Below the pieces are notes generated by a model. It made no database searches, was not told the DNA's origin, and saw nothing but the letters and a program-made list of their open reading frames with translations. DNA of 64,000 nt from positions 1 to 64,000 of the forward strand of contig JBBCJX010000006.1 in the NCBI GenBank assembly GCA_037189985.1, read 5' to 3'. The DNA comes from UBA2031 sp037189985 (lineage in GTDB: Bacteria; Pseudomonadota; Gammaproteobacteria; Pseudomonadales; Moraxellaceae). A program made the translations under genes and the position numbers. Below are positions 8,824 to 16,635 of the stretch, in pieces. How positions within the stretch are numbered: position 1 is the stretch's first letter; each line of letters begins with the position of its first letter.

Positions 8824-9618
8824 TCACTTTCGCGGCAAGAACTCCGGCTTCTGCTTCTTGAAATTGGCTTCCTGCGCAATCGAACGGTTCTTGCCGAAGA
8901 GAAGACCCAGTTGCAGCAAACGCTCGCGGCGGAAAGCACCACGTATGCCATTCACCCAGTTGCCCTGGAACAGGGCCTTGGTGGATGCCACGGAATCCGG
9001 CGAACGTGTCTTGATTTCAGCCGCCAGCTTTTCAGCTTCGGCCAAAGGATCGGCGGAAACCGCCGTCACCATGTTCAGCTTCAGTGCTTCTTCACCGCTC
9101 AGCATGCGGCCGGTCATGGTCAGCATCTTGGCCTGGTCGATGGGCAGGAGCTCGCGCAGGGTCACAGTGCCGCTCATGTCCGGCACCAGTCCCCACTTGG
9201 CTTCCAGAATGGAAAATTCGCAGTCCGGTGTGGTGAAGCGGAAATCGGCACCCAAGGCGATCTGCAGGCCGCCGCCATAGCAATAGCCGTGAATGACGGC
9301 AATCACCGGTACCGGCAGGCGACGCCAGCACCAGGCCACTTCCTGGAACATGTTAGTGGTCTTCACACCATAAGTGAGAAAGCCCCGGACCATGCGGCTT
9401 GGCTGTTTGGTGAAGGATGGGAAATCCAGGCCACTGCAAAAGGCCTTGCCTTCTCCCTGGAGGATGACGGCCCTTATGCTCTTGTCACGGCCTATCTTTT
9501 TCGCCGCGCCGATGAGGCCGACAAACATGTCCCAGTCCAGTGCGTTGTACTTGTCGGTACGTGTCATGGTCACGTAGGCGATCTGGTCGCGGACATCGAA
9601 GCGCACACGCTCGTTCAT
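8824..9618 (-). CDS. Crotonase-family (enoyl-CoA hydratase/isomerase) protein
   Basis: 264 residues with the crotonase fold. Oxyanion-hole segments are GKAFCSGLDF and GYCYGGGLQIALGADFRF. The first catalytic acid of classical hydratases (the E of GGGCE) is Q here. The second acid is present in ILEAKWGLVPDMSG, and the D of PDM aligns with the third acid of dienoyl-CoA isomerases. This argues for an isomerase-like or other acyl-CoA activity rather than a standard hydratase. The ATG at 9618, with AGGA 7 bases upstream, is preferred to the GTG one codon earlier. It follows tadA with almost no gap. Confidence 0.88.
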   Translation of the reverse strand: MNERVRFDVRDQIAYVTMTRTDKYNALDWDMFVGLIGAAKKIGRDKSIRAVILQGEGKAFCSGLDFPSFTKQPSRMVRGFLTYGVKTTNMFQEVAWCWRRLPVPVIAVIHGYCYGGGLQIALGADFRFTTPDCEFSILEAKWGLVPDMSGTVTLRELLPIDQAKMLTMTGRMLSGEEALKLNMVTAVSADPLAEAEKLAAEIKTRSPDSVASTKALFQGNWVNGIRGAFRRERLLQLGLLFGKNRSIAQEANFKKQKPEFLPRK

Positions 9619-9621
9619 CAC

Positions 9622-10122
9622 TCAATCCTCATTCAGGTTCTTGCCATTTTTCTGTTCGGCGCGGCGGCGCCGGAAAAAATCCGACAGCAGGGCCGAGGCC
9701 TCATCTGCCAACAACCCGCCTTCGAACGCAAAGACATGGTTGTAGTAACCGTTATCCAGTTGCCGGCGTGCACTCACCAGTGAACCTGCCTTGGGCTCAG
9801 TGGCAGCAAACACCACGCGCGCAATACGGGCATGCACCAGCGCTCCCACGCACATGGTGCAGGGCTCCAGCGTCACGTAGAGCGTGGCATCTTCCAGCCG
9901 GTAATTGCCCAGCATCGCGCCCGCTTGCCGCAGTGCCTGCACTTCGGCATGCGCCGTGGCGTCATGCTGGCTGATGGGCGCATTGAAACCTTCGCCGATG
10001 ATGCGGCCATTGGCCACCACGACTGCCCCCACCGGCACCTCGCCCAGCCGCTCACCTGCCTGCGCCAGTTCCAGGGCACGGCGCATGAACTGTTCGTCCT
10101 CTGGCGTAAAGACCGTTGTCAC
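9622..10122 (-). CDS. tadA: tRNA adenosine(34) deaminase
   Basis: 166 residues. It converts A34 to inosine in tRNA-Arg(ACG). The zinc/catalytic motif HAE (TAHAEVQAL) and the PCTMC motif (LEPCTMCVGALVHARI) are intact, followed by the usual NHVFAFEGG region and a basic tail FFRRRRAEQKNGK. The GTG start overlaps the upstream hypothetical gene by four bases (GTGA), suggesting coupled translation. A later ATG at codon 13 would cut the first helix and is less likely. Confidence 0.96.
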   Translation of the reverse strand: MTTVFTPEDEQFMRRALELAQAGERLGEVPVGAVVVANGRIIGEGFNAPISQHDATAHAEVQALRQAGAMLGNYRLEDATLYVTLEPCTMCVGALVHARIARVVFAATEPKAGSLVSARRQLDNGYYNHVFAFEGGLLADEASALLSDFFRRRRAEQKNGKNLNED

Positions 10123-10484
10123 AGCGGCGAGTCCGGATGGATGACGACCAAGGGCCGGTTGACGCCGGATCGCAGGTAGAAGCGGAGATTGTTGAGGGTG
10201 TCCAGCGTCTGTTGCAGCAGGCGCTGGAAGTGTTGCTGCTCTGCCGTCATGTCGGCAGCACGGAAGCCGTGGTCATGGCTCACCACCACCTGCATGAGAC
10301 CGTTCTCGCCCATGAGGGAGACCCTGCCCCAGGCCTCCAGTGCTGCCATGCCATCAGCCCGGCGCAGGGCCTCGAGGGTGGGCGCCATGCGAGCCGGCCA
10401 GAGCGGCAGTGAATGCCGCACGAAGAACAGGCTGAGCTCCAGCACGGCCTCCTCGGCATTCTGCAGTTTTTCCACGGCACTCAT
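10119..10484 (-). CDS. Hypothetical protein upstream of tadA
   Basis: 121 residues, not recognised. The sequence is largely helical (VEKLQNAEEAVLELSLFFV at the start, QQHFQRLLQQTLDTLNNLRFYL near the end) and has no signal peptide or membrane segment. It has no obvious catalytic motif; HDHGF at about residues 70-74 is the only metal-like cluster. It overlaps tadA by four bases, so it is very likely a real co-translated gene. No strong ribosome site precedes its ATG. Confidence 0.7.
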   Translation of the reverse strand: MSAVEKLQNAEEAVLELSLFFVRHSLPLWPARMAPTLEALRRADGMAALEAWGRVSLMGENGLMQVVVSHDHGFRAADMTAEQQHFQRLLQQTLDTLNNLRFYLRSGVNRPLVVIHPDSPL

Positions 10485-10588
10485 GAAGGAACAAGCACTC
10501 TCGACCCAAAACCGCCCTGCAAGCAGTGCAGGGCATCAATGCCGGGGGAGTTTACGGCCTGCCGGGGCCGGGTGACAGGGTGAACAGC

Positions 10589-11668
10589 TCAGGCCGGGGA
10601 CAGGGCCGCTTGCTCGTTACGCCCGTGGGTGAACGCCACGAGGATTTCCCGTGGGCCCTTGAACGGCATGCGCCCATGGCTGGTGCTGAAGTTGTCGATC
10701 ACGACCACGTCCCCCAACTGCCACTGAGGGAAAACCATGTGGCGCCAGAACACATCAATGAGGTGACTGATATCCGCCGCCGGAATCTCGCTGCCATCCC
10801 CATAGGTAACGTGGGTGGCGAAGCCGGCCGGATCACGGAGCAACCGCTTGGCAGCCGTCAGCCCTTCGAGCAAGGCCGTGACACCCACCGCCCGCAACGA
10901 CAGACGCCGCTTCAGGATATGACGGTATTCAAAGCGGGCGGCATCGGCATGGAAGACCTGCGCATGGTTGAACCAGACCTCCTCGTTCGTGAGCGGATGG
11001 CGTTGCATGGCCGGCTGCTCGCGCAGGAGACGCAAGCCACCATCCTCACGCCATTCGCACCGCGTGCCTTCCTGGGCGGCCGTGGCTTCGACCACGGCGC
11101 GGTCTGTCGTCCCGAAGACCTCTGGCCAGCTTTTCAACTGCCAGGGGTCCAGGCGCGAAGCTCCGGCGGGCGGACCATAATTACGGACGATGCGTATGCC
11201 CCGCTCGGCAAAACGCGCGCGCACGGCCGGCGCCAGATCACGCCAGACCTTGCGGCAATCGGCCAACGGGGTTTCACCGTCTGCATCAGGCGCAATCAGG
11301 CAGGAAAAGAAAAGCCGCGTGGGCGCGCTGGGCAGGAAGCTCATTTCGCAATGCTGCATGATGGGATAGTGCGAGGGCAGCTCACTGGCAGTGAAGGTGA
11401 ACTCGGAGCGGGCATTGCGTGGCGACGTGCCGAGATACTGGCTCTTGAGATCAGGTGAAATCCGCTTTGCCAGTTGCTCGAAATCGCGTGCATTGCCGAT
11501 GGCAAAGCCACGAAACAACACGGCCCCGCGCTCCAGCAAAACCGCCTCGACCGCACGCTTGTTCACATCCACCCAGTCGAGCAAGACAGGCAATGCGGCC
11601 TCACGATCATCTGCCGGTGTAATCAAGCCCAATTGTCCGCCACCGGACGCCAACGTAGAAACCTGCAT
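10589..11668 (-). CDS. TauD/TfdA-family Fe(II)/2-oxoglutarate dioxygenase
   Basis: 359 residues. The iron-binding triad is visible: H and E of QHCEMSFLPS and the distal H of NFSTSHGRMPFKGPRE, with the following R positioned to bind 2-oxoglutarate. The VLFRGFAIGNARDFEQLAK segment is typical of the TauD/SyrP branch. ATG at 11668 has AAGGGG 6-7 bases upstream; the in-frame ATG at 11683 has its ribosome site too close. Substrate unknown. It may hydroxylate an amino acid, sulfonate or carnitine-like compound. It diverges from the GST gene. Confidence 0.88.
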   Translation of the reverse strand: MQVSTLASGGGQLGLITPADDREAALPVLLDWVDVNKRAVEAVLLERGAVLFRGFAIGNARDFEQLAKRISPDLKSQYLGTSPRNARSEFTFTASELPSHYPIMQHCEMSFLPSAPTRLFFSCLIAPDADGETPLADCRKVWRDLAPAVRARFAERGIRIVRNYGPPAGASRLDPWQLKSWPEVFGTTDRAVVEATAAQEGTRCEWREDGGLRLLREQPAMQRHPLTNEEVWFNHAQVFHADAARFEYRHILKRRLSLRAVGVTALLEGLTAAKRLLRDPAGFATHVTYGDGSEIPAADISHLIDVFWRHMVFPQWQLGDVVVIDNFSTSHGRMPFKGPREILVAFTHGRNEQAALSPA

Positions 11669-11817
11669 GACCAACCCCTTCATCAACCTCAGGCCAGCAT
11701 ACGCATGCCCACTCTGCATGCAGCCGTCTAAAGCCACCAGACGATGCAAGACTGACGTGGCAAACAAACACACCAGGCCCTAGCATCGGGCCCTCCATCA
11801 TTGCCAAGGAGTTTGCC

Positions 11818-12450
11818 GTGATACGCCTTTTCACCTGGACCACGCCCAACGGCCGCAAGATTTCCATCATGCTGGAAGAGCTGGGCTGGCCGTATGAAGT
11901 CCACCCCGTGAACATCGGCAAGGACGAACAGTTCCGCCCCGAATTCCTCGCGATTTCGCCCAACAACAAGATTCCGGCCATCGTGGACGAAACCGATGCC
12001 GGCACGCTGACGATCTTTGAAAGCGGCGCCATCCTCACTTATCTGGCGGACAAGAGCGGGCGCTTCCTGGCCACGGCCGGCCACGACCGCTACAAGGCGC
12101 TGGAATGGCTGTACTGGCAGGTGGGCGGCGTGGGGCCGATCTTCGGGCAACTGGGCTTTTTTGCGGTGCGCTCGCCGGAGAAATCACCGCTCGCCATCCA
12201 ACGCTTCACTGAGGAATCCGATCGCCTGCTGGGCGTGATGGAGCGGCAGCTTTCCACGCAGCCCTATCTGGCCAGCAAGGACTACAGCATTGCCGACATG
12301 GCCACCTATCCCTGGGTACAGGCGGCCAGTACCTACCTGAAAGCACCGCTGGAAGAGAAACTGGCCGCCAAGCCGGCCGTGCGCGACTGGCTGCAGCGCG
12401 TGGGCGAACGCCCCGCCGTGCAACGGGGCATGGCCGTGCCGAAAACCTGA
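11818..12450 (+). CDS. Glutathione S-transferase, YfcG/Nu-class like
   Basis: 210 residues with a GTG start and AAGGAG 7 bases upstream. The N-terminal thioredoxin-like domain contains TTPNGRKISIMLEE and the SPNNKIPAIVD loop that binds glutathione, then FESGAILTYLADK. The C-terminal helical domain has WQVGGVGPIFGQ and DYSIADMATYPWV. These track E. coli YfcG, a disulfide-bond reductase with glutathione, more closely than classical GSTs. A strong terminator follows 11 bases after the stop. Confidence 0.92.
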   Translation: MIRLFTWTTPNGRKISIMLEELGWPYEVHPVNIGKDEQFRPEFLAISPNNKIPAIVDETDAGTLTIFESGAILTYLADKSGRFLATAGHDRYKALEWLYWQVGGVGPIFGQLGFFAVRSPEKSPLAIQRFTEESDRLLGVMERQLSTQPYLASKDYSIADMATYPWVQAASTYLKAPLEEKLAAKPAVRDWLQRVGERPAVQRGMAVPKT

Positions 12451-12461
12451 TCATCATCATG

Positions 12462-12491
12462 AAAAAAGCCCCGCACAAGCGGGGCTTTTTT
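12462..12491. terminator. Bidirectional terminator between GST gene and guaA
   Basis: AAAAAAGCCCCGC-ACAA-GCGGGGCTTTTTT lies between the convergent GST (plus) and guaA (minus) stop codons and has A/T tracts for both directions. Confidence 0.93.
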
Positions 12492-12497
12492 CGGGAC

Positions 12498-14093
12498 TCA
12501 CTCCCACTCGATAGTGGCAGGCGGCTTCCCCGACACGTCGTACACCACACGCGAGACGCCTTCGATTTCATTGATGATGCGGTTGCTCACCTTGCCCAAG
12601 AGTTCATAAGGCAGATGCGCCCAGTGCGCGGTCATGAAGTCGATGGTCTGCACGGCGCGGAGCGAAATCACCCACTGGTAGCGGCGGCCATCGCCCACCA
12701 CACCCACGGACTTCACCGGCAGGAAAACGGCAAAGGCTTGCGAGGTCTTGTGATACCAGTCGGCCTTGTGCAGTTCTTCCAAAAAGACGGCATCGGCTTC
12801 GCGCAGGATGTCGGCGTATTCCTTTTTCACTTCGCCGAGGATACGCACGCCAAGGCCCGGACCGGGGAAGGGATGGCGGTAAACCATGTCGTAAGGCAGG
12901 CCGAGTTCAAGACCGATTTTTCGCACTTCGTCCTTGAACAGTTCGCGTAACGGTTCGACGAGTTTCATCTTCATGTCGTCGGGCAGGCCGCCAACATTGT
13001 GGTGGGATTTGATGACATGGGCCTTGCCAGTCTTGCTGGCGGCGGACTCGATGACATCGGGATAAATCGTGCCCTGCGCCAGCCAGTTCACACCACCGGC
13101 AGCGAGCTTGGCGGACTCCTTATCGAAAATCTCGATGAAGGTGTTGCCGATGATCTTGCGCTTCTTTTCCGGGTCGGCCACACCGGCCAGCTTGCCGAGG
13201 AAATCAGCTTCGGCATCCACGCGTATCACGCGCACGCCCATGTTCTTGGCGAACATGGCCATGACCTGATCGCCTTCATTCTTGCGCAGGAGGCCGTTGT
13301 CGACGAATACGCAGGTGAGCTTGTCACCGATGGCCTTGTGCAGAAGCGCGGCCACCACGGAGGAATCGACACCGCCGGAAAGTCCCAGCAACACCTGGTC
13401 ATCGCCCACCTGAGCGCGAATACGTTCGATGGAGTCCGCCACGATATTGGCCGGCGTCCACAGGGCCTCACAGCCGCAGATATCCAGCAGGAAGCGCTCC
13501 AGCATGCGGCCGCCCTGCGTGGTGTGCGTCACTTCCGGGTGGAACTGCACGCCGTAGAAATGCTTTTCCTCATGACTCATGGCCGCGATGGGGCAACTCG
13601 GCGTGGATGCCGTCACCTTGAAGCCTTCGGGCAGCTTCGTGACCTTGTCGCCGTGGCTCATCCACACATCCAGCGTGACGCTGCCATCATCCTTCACATG
13701 GTCTTCGATGTTCTCGAAGAAACGCGATTTCGCCTCCAGCTTCACTTCGGCATAGCCGAACTCACGCATGTCCGACGACTCGACCTTGCCGCCCAGTTGC
13801 TGCGCCATGGTCTGCATGCCATAGCAAGTGCCGAACACGGGCACGCCCAGCGTGAAAACACATTCCGGCGCACGCGGTGTGCCTTCCACCGTCACCGTTT
13901 CCGGACCACCGGAAAGAATGATGCCGCGCGGGTTGAATTCGCGGATTTCTGCTTCCGTCATGTCGAAGGCACGCAGTTCGCAATACACGCCCAGCTCGCG
14001 CACGCGACGCGCAATGAGCTGGGTGTACTGGGAACCGAAATCCAGAATGAGGATGCGGTGGGCATGAATATCCGGCGTTGTCGCTTGGCTCAT
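12498..14093 (-). CDS. guaA: GMP synthase (glutamine-hydrolysing)
   Basis: 531 residues. It aminates XMP to GMP. The class I glutaminase half has triad C90 (FGTCYG), H185 and E187 (FHPEVTH). The ATP pyrophosphatase half has the P-loop LSGGVDSS (about 238-245). The C-terminal dimerisation domain ends in the universal PPATIEWE. It follows guaB on the same strand with a small ORF and a hairpin between them, so the two GMP-synthesis steps are linked. Confidence 0.98.
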   Translation of the reverse strand: MSQATTPDIHAHRILILDFGSQYTQLIARRVRELGVYCELRAFDMTEAEIREFNPRGIILSGGPETVTVEGTPRAPECVFTLGVPVFGTCYGMQTMAQQLGGKVESSDMREFGYAEVKLEAKSRFFENIEDHVKDDGSVTLDVWMSHGDKVTKLPEGFKVTASTPSCPIAAMSHEEKHFYGVQFHPEVTHTTQGGRMLERFLLDICGCEALWTPANIVADSIERIRAQVGDDQVLLGLSGGVDSSVVAALLHKAIGDKLTCVFVDNGLLRKNEGDQVMAMFAKNMGVRVIRVDAEADFLGKLAGVADPEKKRKIIGNTFIEIFDKESAKLAAGGVNWLAQGTIYPDVIESAASKTGKAHVIKSHHNVGGLPDDMKMKLVEPLRELFKDEVRKIGLELGLPYDMVYRHPFPGPGLGVRILGEVKKEYADILREADAVFLEELHKADWYHKTSQAFAVFLPVKSVGVVGDGRRYQWVISLRAVQTIDFMTAHWAHLPYELLGKVSNRIINEIEGVSRVVYDVSGKPPATIEWE

Positions 14094-14116
14094 TTCAGTG
14101 CTTCCAGAAAAGACGA

Positions 14117-14134
14117 ACGGGGCAGAGGCCCCGT
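14117..14134 (-). terminator. Weak terminator or attenuator hairpin ahead of guaA
   Basis: In the minus-strand transcript ACGGGGC-CTCT-GCCCCGT forms a 7-base stem, followed by TCGTCTTTTC. It sits 23 bases ahead of the guaA start and after the 42-codon ORF, so it could trim guaB-guaA read-through or protect the guaB message end. Confidence 0.5.
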
Positions 14135-14147
14135 CGCTTGAACTCGA

Positions 14148-14276
14148 TTAATCCTTGTCGCGCGGACGCGTGTCCGTGCTGGCAATCAGCTTCACCAGGA
14201 GCGCATGCGTTACCACCACGATGACGGCAGCCATCAGCCCCGCCAGCCACCAGTAATCACGCATGAACTCGATCAT
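14148..14276 (-). CDS. Small single-pass membrane protein between guaB and guaA (candidate)
   Basis: A 42-codon ORF starting 4 bases after the guaB stop. The product MIEFMRDYWWLAGLMAAVIV... has one hydrophobic helix at about residues 8-31 (WWLAGLMAAVIVVVTHALLV) followed by a charged tail TDTRPRDKD. The pattern is typical of genuine small membrane proteins. Its ribosome site is weak, so coupling to guaB termination would be needed. It fills much of the otherwise empty guaB-guaA gap. Function unknown. Confidence 0.55.
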   Translation of the reverse strand: MIEFMRDYWWLAGLMAAVIVVVTHALLVKLIASTDTRPRDKD

Positions 14277-14280
14277 GGCA

Positions 14281-15750
14281 TCAGCCGATGCGGTAGTTGG
14301 GCGCTTCCTTGGTGATGGTCACATCATGCACATGCGACTCCTTCATGCCGGCAGACGTAATCTTCACGAACTTCGGGCGGGAGCGCATGGTCTCAATGTC
14401 GGCGGAACCGGTGTAGCCCATGGAAGAACGCAGGCCACCCATCAACTGGTGCACGATGCCGCTCATGGGGCCCTTGTAGGGCACGCGGCCTTCGATGCCT
14501 TCCGGCACCAGCTTTTCCACGCCGGCCGCAGCGTCCTGGAAGTAACGGTCGGCGGAACCGCCACCGCGCTGCGCCATCGCGCCCAGCGAGCCCATGCCGC
14601 GATAGGCCTTGTAGTAGCGGCCCTGGTACAGCTCGACGTCGCCCGGCGCTTCTTCGGTGCCGGCGAGCAGCGAGCCCACCATGATGACGCTGGCCCCAGC
14701 CGCAATCGCCTTGGCGATGTCACCGGAGAAGCGGATGCCGCCATCGGCAATCAGGGGAATCTGGTTCTTGAGCGCCTTGGCCACGCTGTCGATGGCCGAA
14801 ATCTGCGGCACACCGATACCGGCGACGATGCGCGTGGTGCAAATCGAGCCGGGGCCGATGCCGACCTTCACGGCATCCGCACCGGCATCCAGCAGGGCCA
14901 GCGCGGCATCACCGGTGGCAATGTTGCCGCCGATGACCTGCATGTTCGGATAACGCTGCTTGATCCAGCGCACGCGCTCGATCACGCCACGGCTGTGGCC
15001 GTGAGCGGTGTCCACCACCAGCACGTCAACACCTGCTTCAATCAGCGCCTCGGCGCGGGCCTCGGTTTCATCGCCCGTGCCCACGGCAGCGCCGACACGC
15101 AGGCTGCCCTGGGCATCCTTGCTGGCGCCGGGATAAAGCTCGGCCTTGCGGAAATCGTTGACGGTGATGAGGCCCTTGAGCTGGTAGGCATCGTCCACCA
15201 CCAGCACCTTCTCGATGCGGTGCTGGTGCAGCAGCTCCTTGATGCGCTCGTGGCTCTCGCCTTCCTTAACGGTCACCAAACTCTGCTTGGGCGTCATGAT
15301 GGCGGAGACGGGCTGGTCCAGCCGGGTTTCAAAGCGCAGGTCGCGGCTGGTGACAATACCCACCAGATCATTGCCCACGACAACCGGCACCCCGGAAATG
15401 CGGTTGGCCTTGGTCAGTTCGATGAGAGCGCCCACGGTGGTCTCCGGCCCCACGGTGATGGGGTCCTTGACCATGCCGGCCTCGTATTTCTTGACGCGAC
15501 GGACTTCGGCGGCCTGGGCGGCGATGTCCATGTTCTTGTGCAGGATGCCGATGCCGCCTTCCTGGGCGATGGCGATGGCCATGCGCGCCTCGGTGACGGT
15601 ATCCATGGCCGCGGAGACCAAGGGGATGTTCAGGGAAATGCCGCGCGTGAGACGGGTTTTCAGGCTCACATCCTTGGGCAGGACCTCGGAATAGTCCGGC
15701 AGCAGGAGGACATCATCGAAAGTGAGTGCTTCCTGAACGATCTCAAGCAT
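14281..15750 (-). CDS. guaB: Inosine-5'-monophosphate dehydrogenase
   Basis: 489 residues. It oxidises IMP to XMP with NAD, the committed step to GMP. The TIM-barrel catalytic Cys is C304 in GPGSICTTR (C305 in E. coli). A pair of CBS domains occupies about residues 93-205. The flap holds YRGMGS and the C-terminal SADRYFQ region is normal. A TATAAT box lies about 40 bases upstream. The ribosome site CAGGGTGACTC precedes the ATG. Confidence 0.98.
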   Translation of the reverse strand: MLEIVQEALTFDDVLLLPDYSEVLPKDVSLKTRLTRGISLNIPLVSAAMDTVTEARMAIAIAQEGGIGILHKNMDIAAQAAEVRRVKKYEAGMVKDPITVGPETTVGALIELTKANRISGVPVVVGNDLVGIVTSRDLRFETRLDQPVSAIMTPKQSLVTVKEGESHERIKELLHQHRIEKVLVVDDAYQLKGLITVNDFRKAELYPGASKDAQGSLRVGAAVGTGDETEARAEALIEAGVDVLVVDTAHGHSRGVIERVRWIKQRYPNMQVIGGNIATGDAALALLDAGADAVKVGIGPGSICTTRIVAGIGVPQISAIDSVAKALKNQIPLIADGGIRFSGDIAKAIAAGASVIMVGSLLAGTEEAPGDVELYQGRYYKAYRGMGSLGAMAQRGGGSADRYFQDAAAGVEKLVPEGIEGRVPYKGPMSGIVHQLMGGLRSSMGYTGSADIETMRSRPKFVKITSAGMKESHVHDVTITKEAPNYRIG

Positions 15751-15788
15751 GGAGTCACCCTGGCGGGTCAGAAAAAAGGAAGGGCGCG

Positions 15789-15817
15789 ATTATAGAGAAA
15801 GACGGCAGGGCTTGCAC
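15789..15817 (-). promoter_or_regulatory. Candidate guaB promoter
   Basis: On the minus strand TATAAT (15789-15794) is followed by a GC-rich CGCGCCC discriminator, a feature linked to growth-rate and stringent control of guaB in other bacteria. The -35 region 17 bases upstream (GTGCAA) is poor. The placement, 38 bases before the guaB ATG, fits a short leader. Confidence 0.5.
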
Positions 15818-15829
15818 CCGGCAGATGGC

Positions 15830-16048
15830 TCAGGGGGCGGCTTGGCCAGGCTCCTGTCCAGCCTCCATGCGAGACAGCGCCTCGGCCTGGCGGGCAAACT
15901 GGTCCTGCACAAGGGGATCTACCGTCGCCGCCTTGGCTTCGGCCTGCTGCCAGGCGGGGGCCGGTTCAGTGGAAGAGGTCGGGCTGCTCCGGCTGTAAAT
16001 CAGCCAGGCCACGATCAGGAGCGTAATCAACAGGGAAATCAGGCGCAT
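15830..16048 (-). CDS. Small membrane-anchored hypothetical protein
   Basis: 72 residues. A hydrophobic helix (MRLISLLITLLIVAWLIYSR, residues 1-20) is followed by a polar Ala/Gln/Glu-rich tail that would be periplasmic or cytoplasmic depending on insertion. ATG at 16048 has GAGGCAGGGC upstream. It lies 8 bases after the DUF4124 gene and is probably co-transcribed. No function is recognised. Confidence 0.6.
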   Translation of the reverse strand: MRLISLLITLLIVAWLIYSRSSPTSSTEPAPAWQQAEAKAATVDPLVQDQFARQAEALSRMEAGQEPGQAAP

Positions 16049-16056
16049 GCCCTGCC

Positions 16057-16470
16057 TCAAAGATCATTGGTCATGGCAGCCTTGGCTTCCTGCATGCGCT
16101 GCTGGTTTTCCTGCAACTCCTTGCGCAGGTTATGCAGCATCTGGCTGCCTTGCGGCTTGTCCTCCTCCGGCTCTTCAGTGATCCGGGAAAGCCGTGTCAT
16201 CAGGCTGGCATCAACAGGCTCGAGCGGGGTAAGACGTTTGCCATCAAACTCCATACGCTCTGTCTTGCGTGCGGCAGGCTCCTGCGAGTAGTGGGTCACG
16301 CCATGCTTGTCCACCCATTTGTAAAGCACGTCAGGCTGGGCACTCGCTTCGGGAGAAACTGCCTGAACATCCTTCTCTTCGAGAAAGTGGGCGCGATAAT
16401 GCCACCCGGCTGCAGCCGCACCCGCCAGCACCAGACCAGCGAAAATGCCAACGACCACTTGCCTGTCCAT
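16057..16470 (-). CDS. DUF4124-domain protein with N-terminal membrane anchor
   Basis: 137 residues. A membrane or signal segment (about 6-26) is followed by the DUF4124 signature VLYKWVDKHGVTHYSQEP (about 48-65), a small beta-rich module common in proteobacterial envelope proteins, and then a charged helical C-terminus (LRKELQENQQRMQEAKAAM). ATG at 16470 has GGAG 9 bases upstream, whereas the ATG five codons earlier has none. It diverges from xseA. The function is unknown. Confidence 0.82.
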   Translation of the reverse strand: MDRQVVVGIFAGLVLAGAAAAGWHYRAHFLEEKDVQAVSPEASAQPDVLYKWVDKHGVTHYSQEPAARKTERMEFDGKRLTPLEPVDASLMTRLSRITEEPEEDKPQGSQMLHNLRKELQENQQRMQEAKAAMTNDL

Positions 16471-16635
16471 GCCACCACTCTCCATTCGATGCGAAAAACC
16501 GGCAGTTTACCGCTCAGAGCCATGCTGCCTAGAGTGGAAACTACTGAAATGCCCGAACATGCACTGACTGCTGCCGAGAGAAGAAATCAGCTTCGACTCC
16601 CCCTAGAATGCAGCAACGCTCCCCCGGAACTGCCC

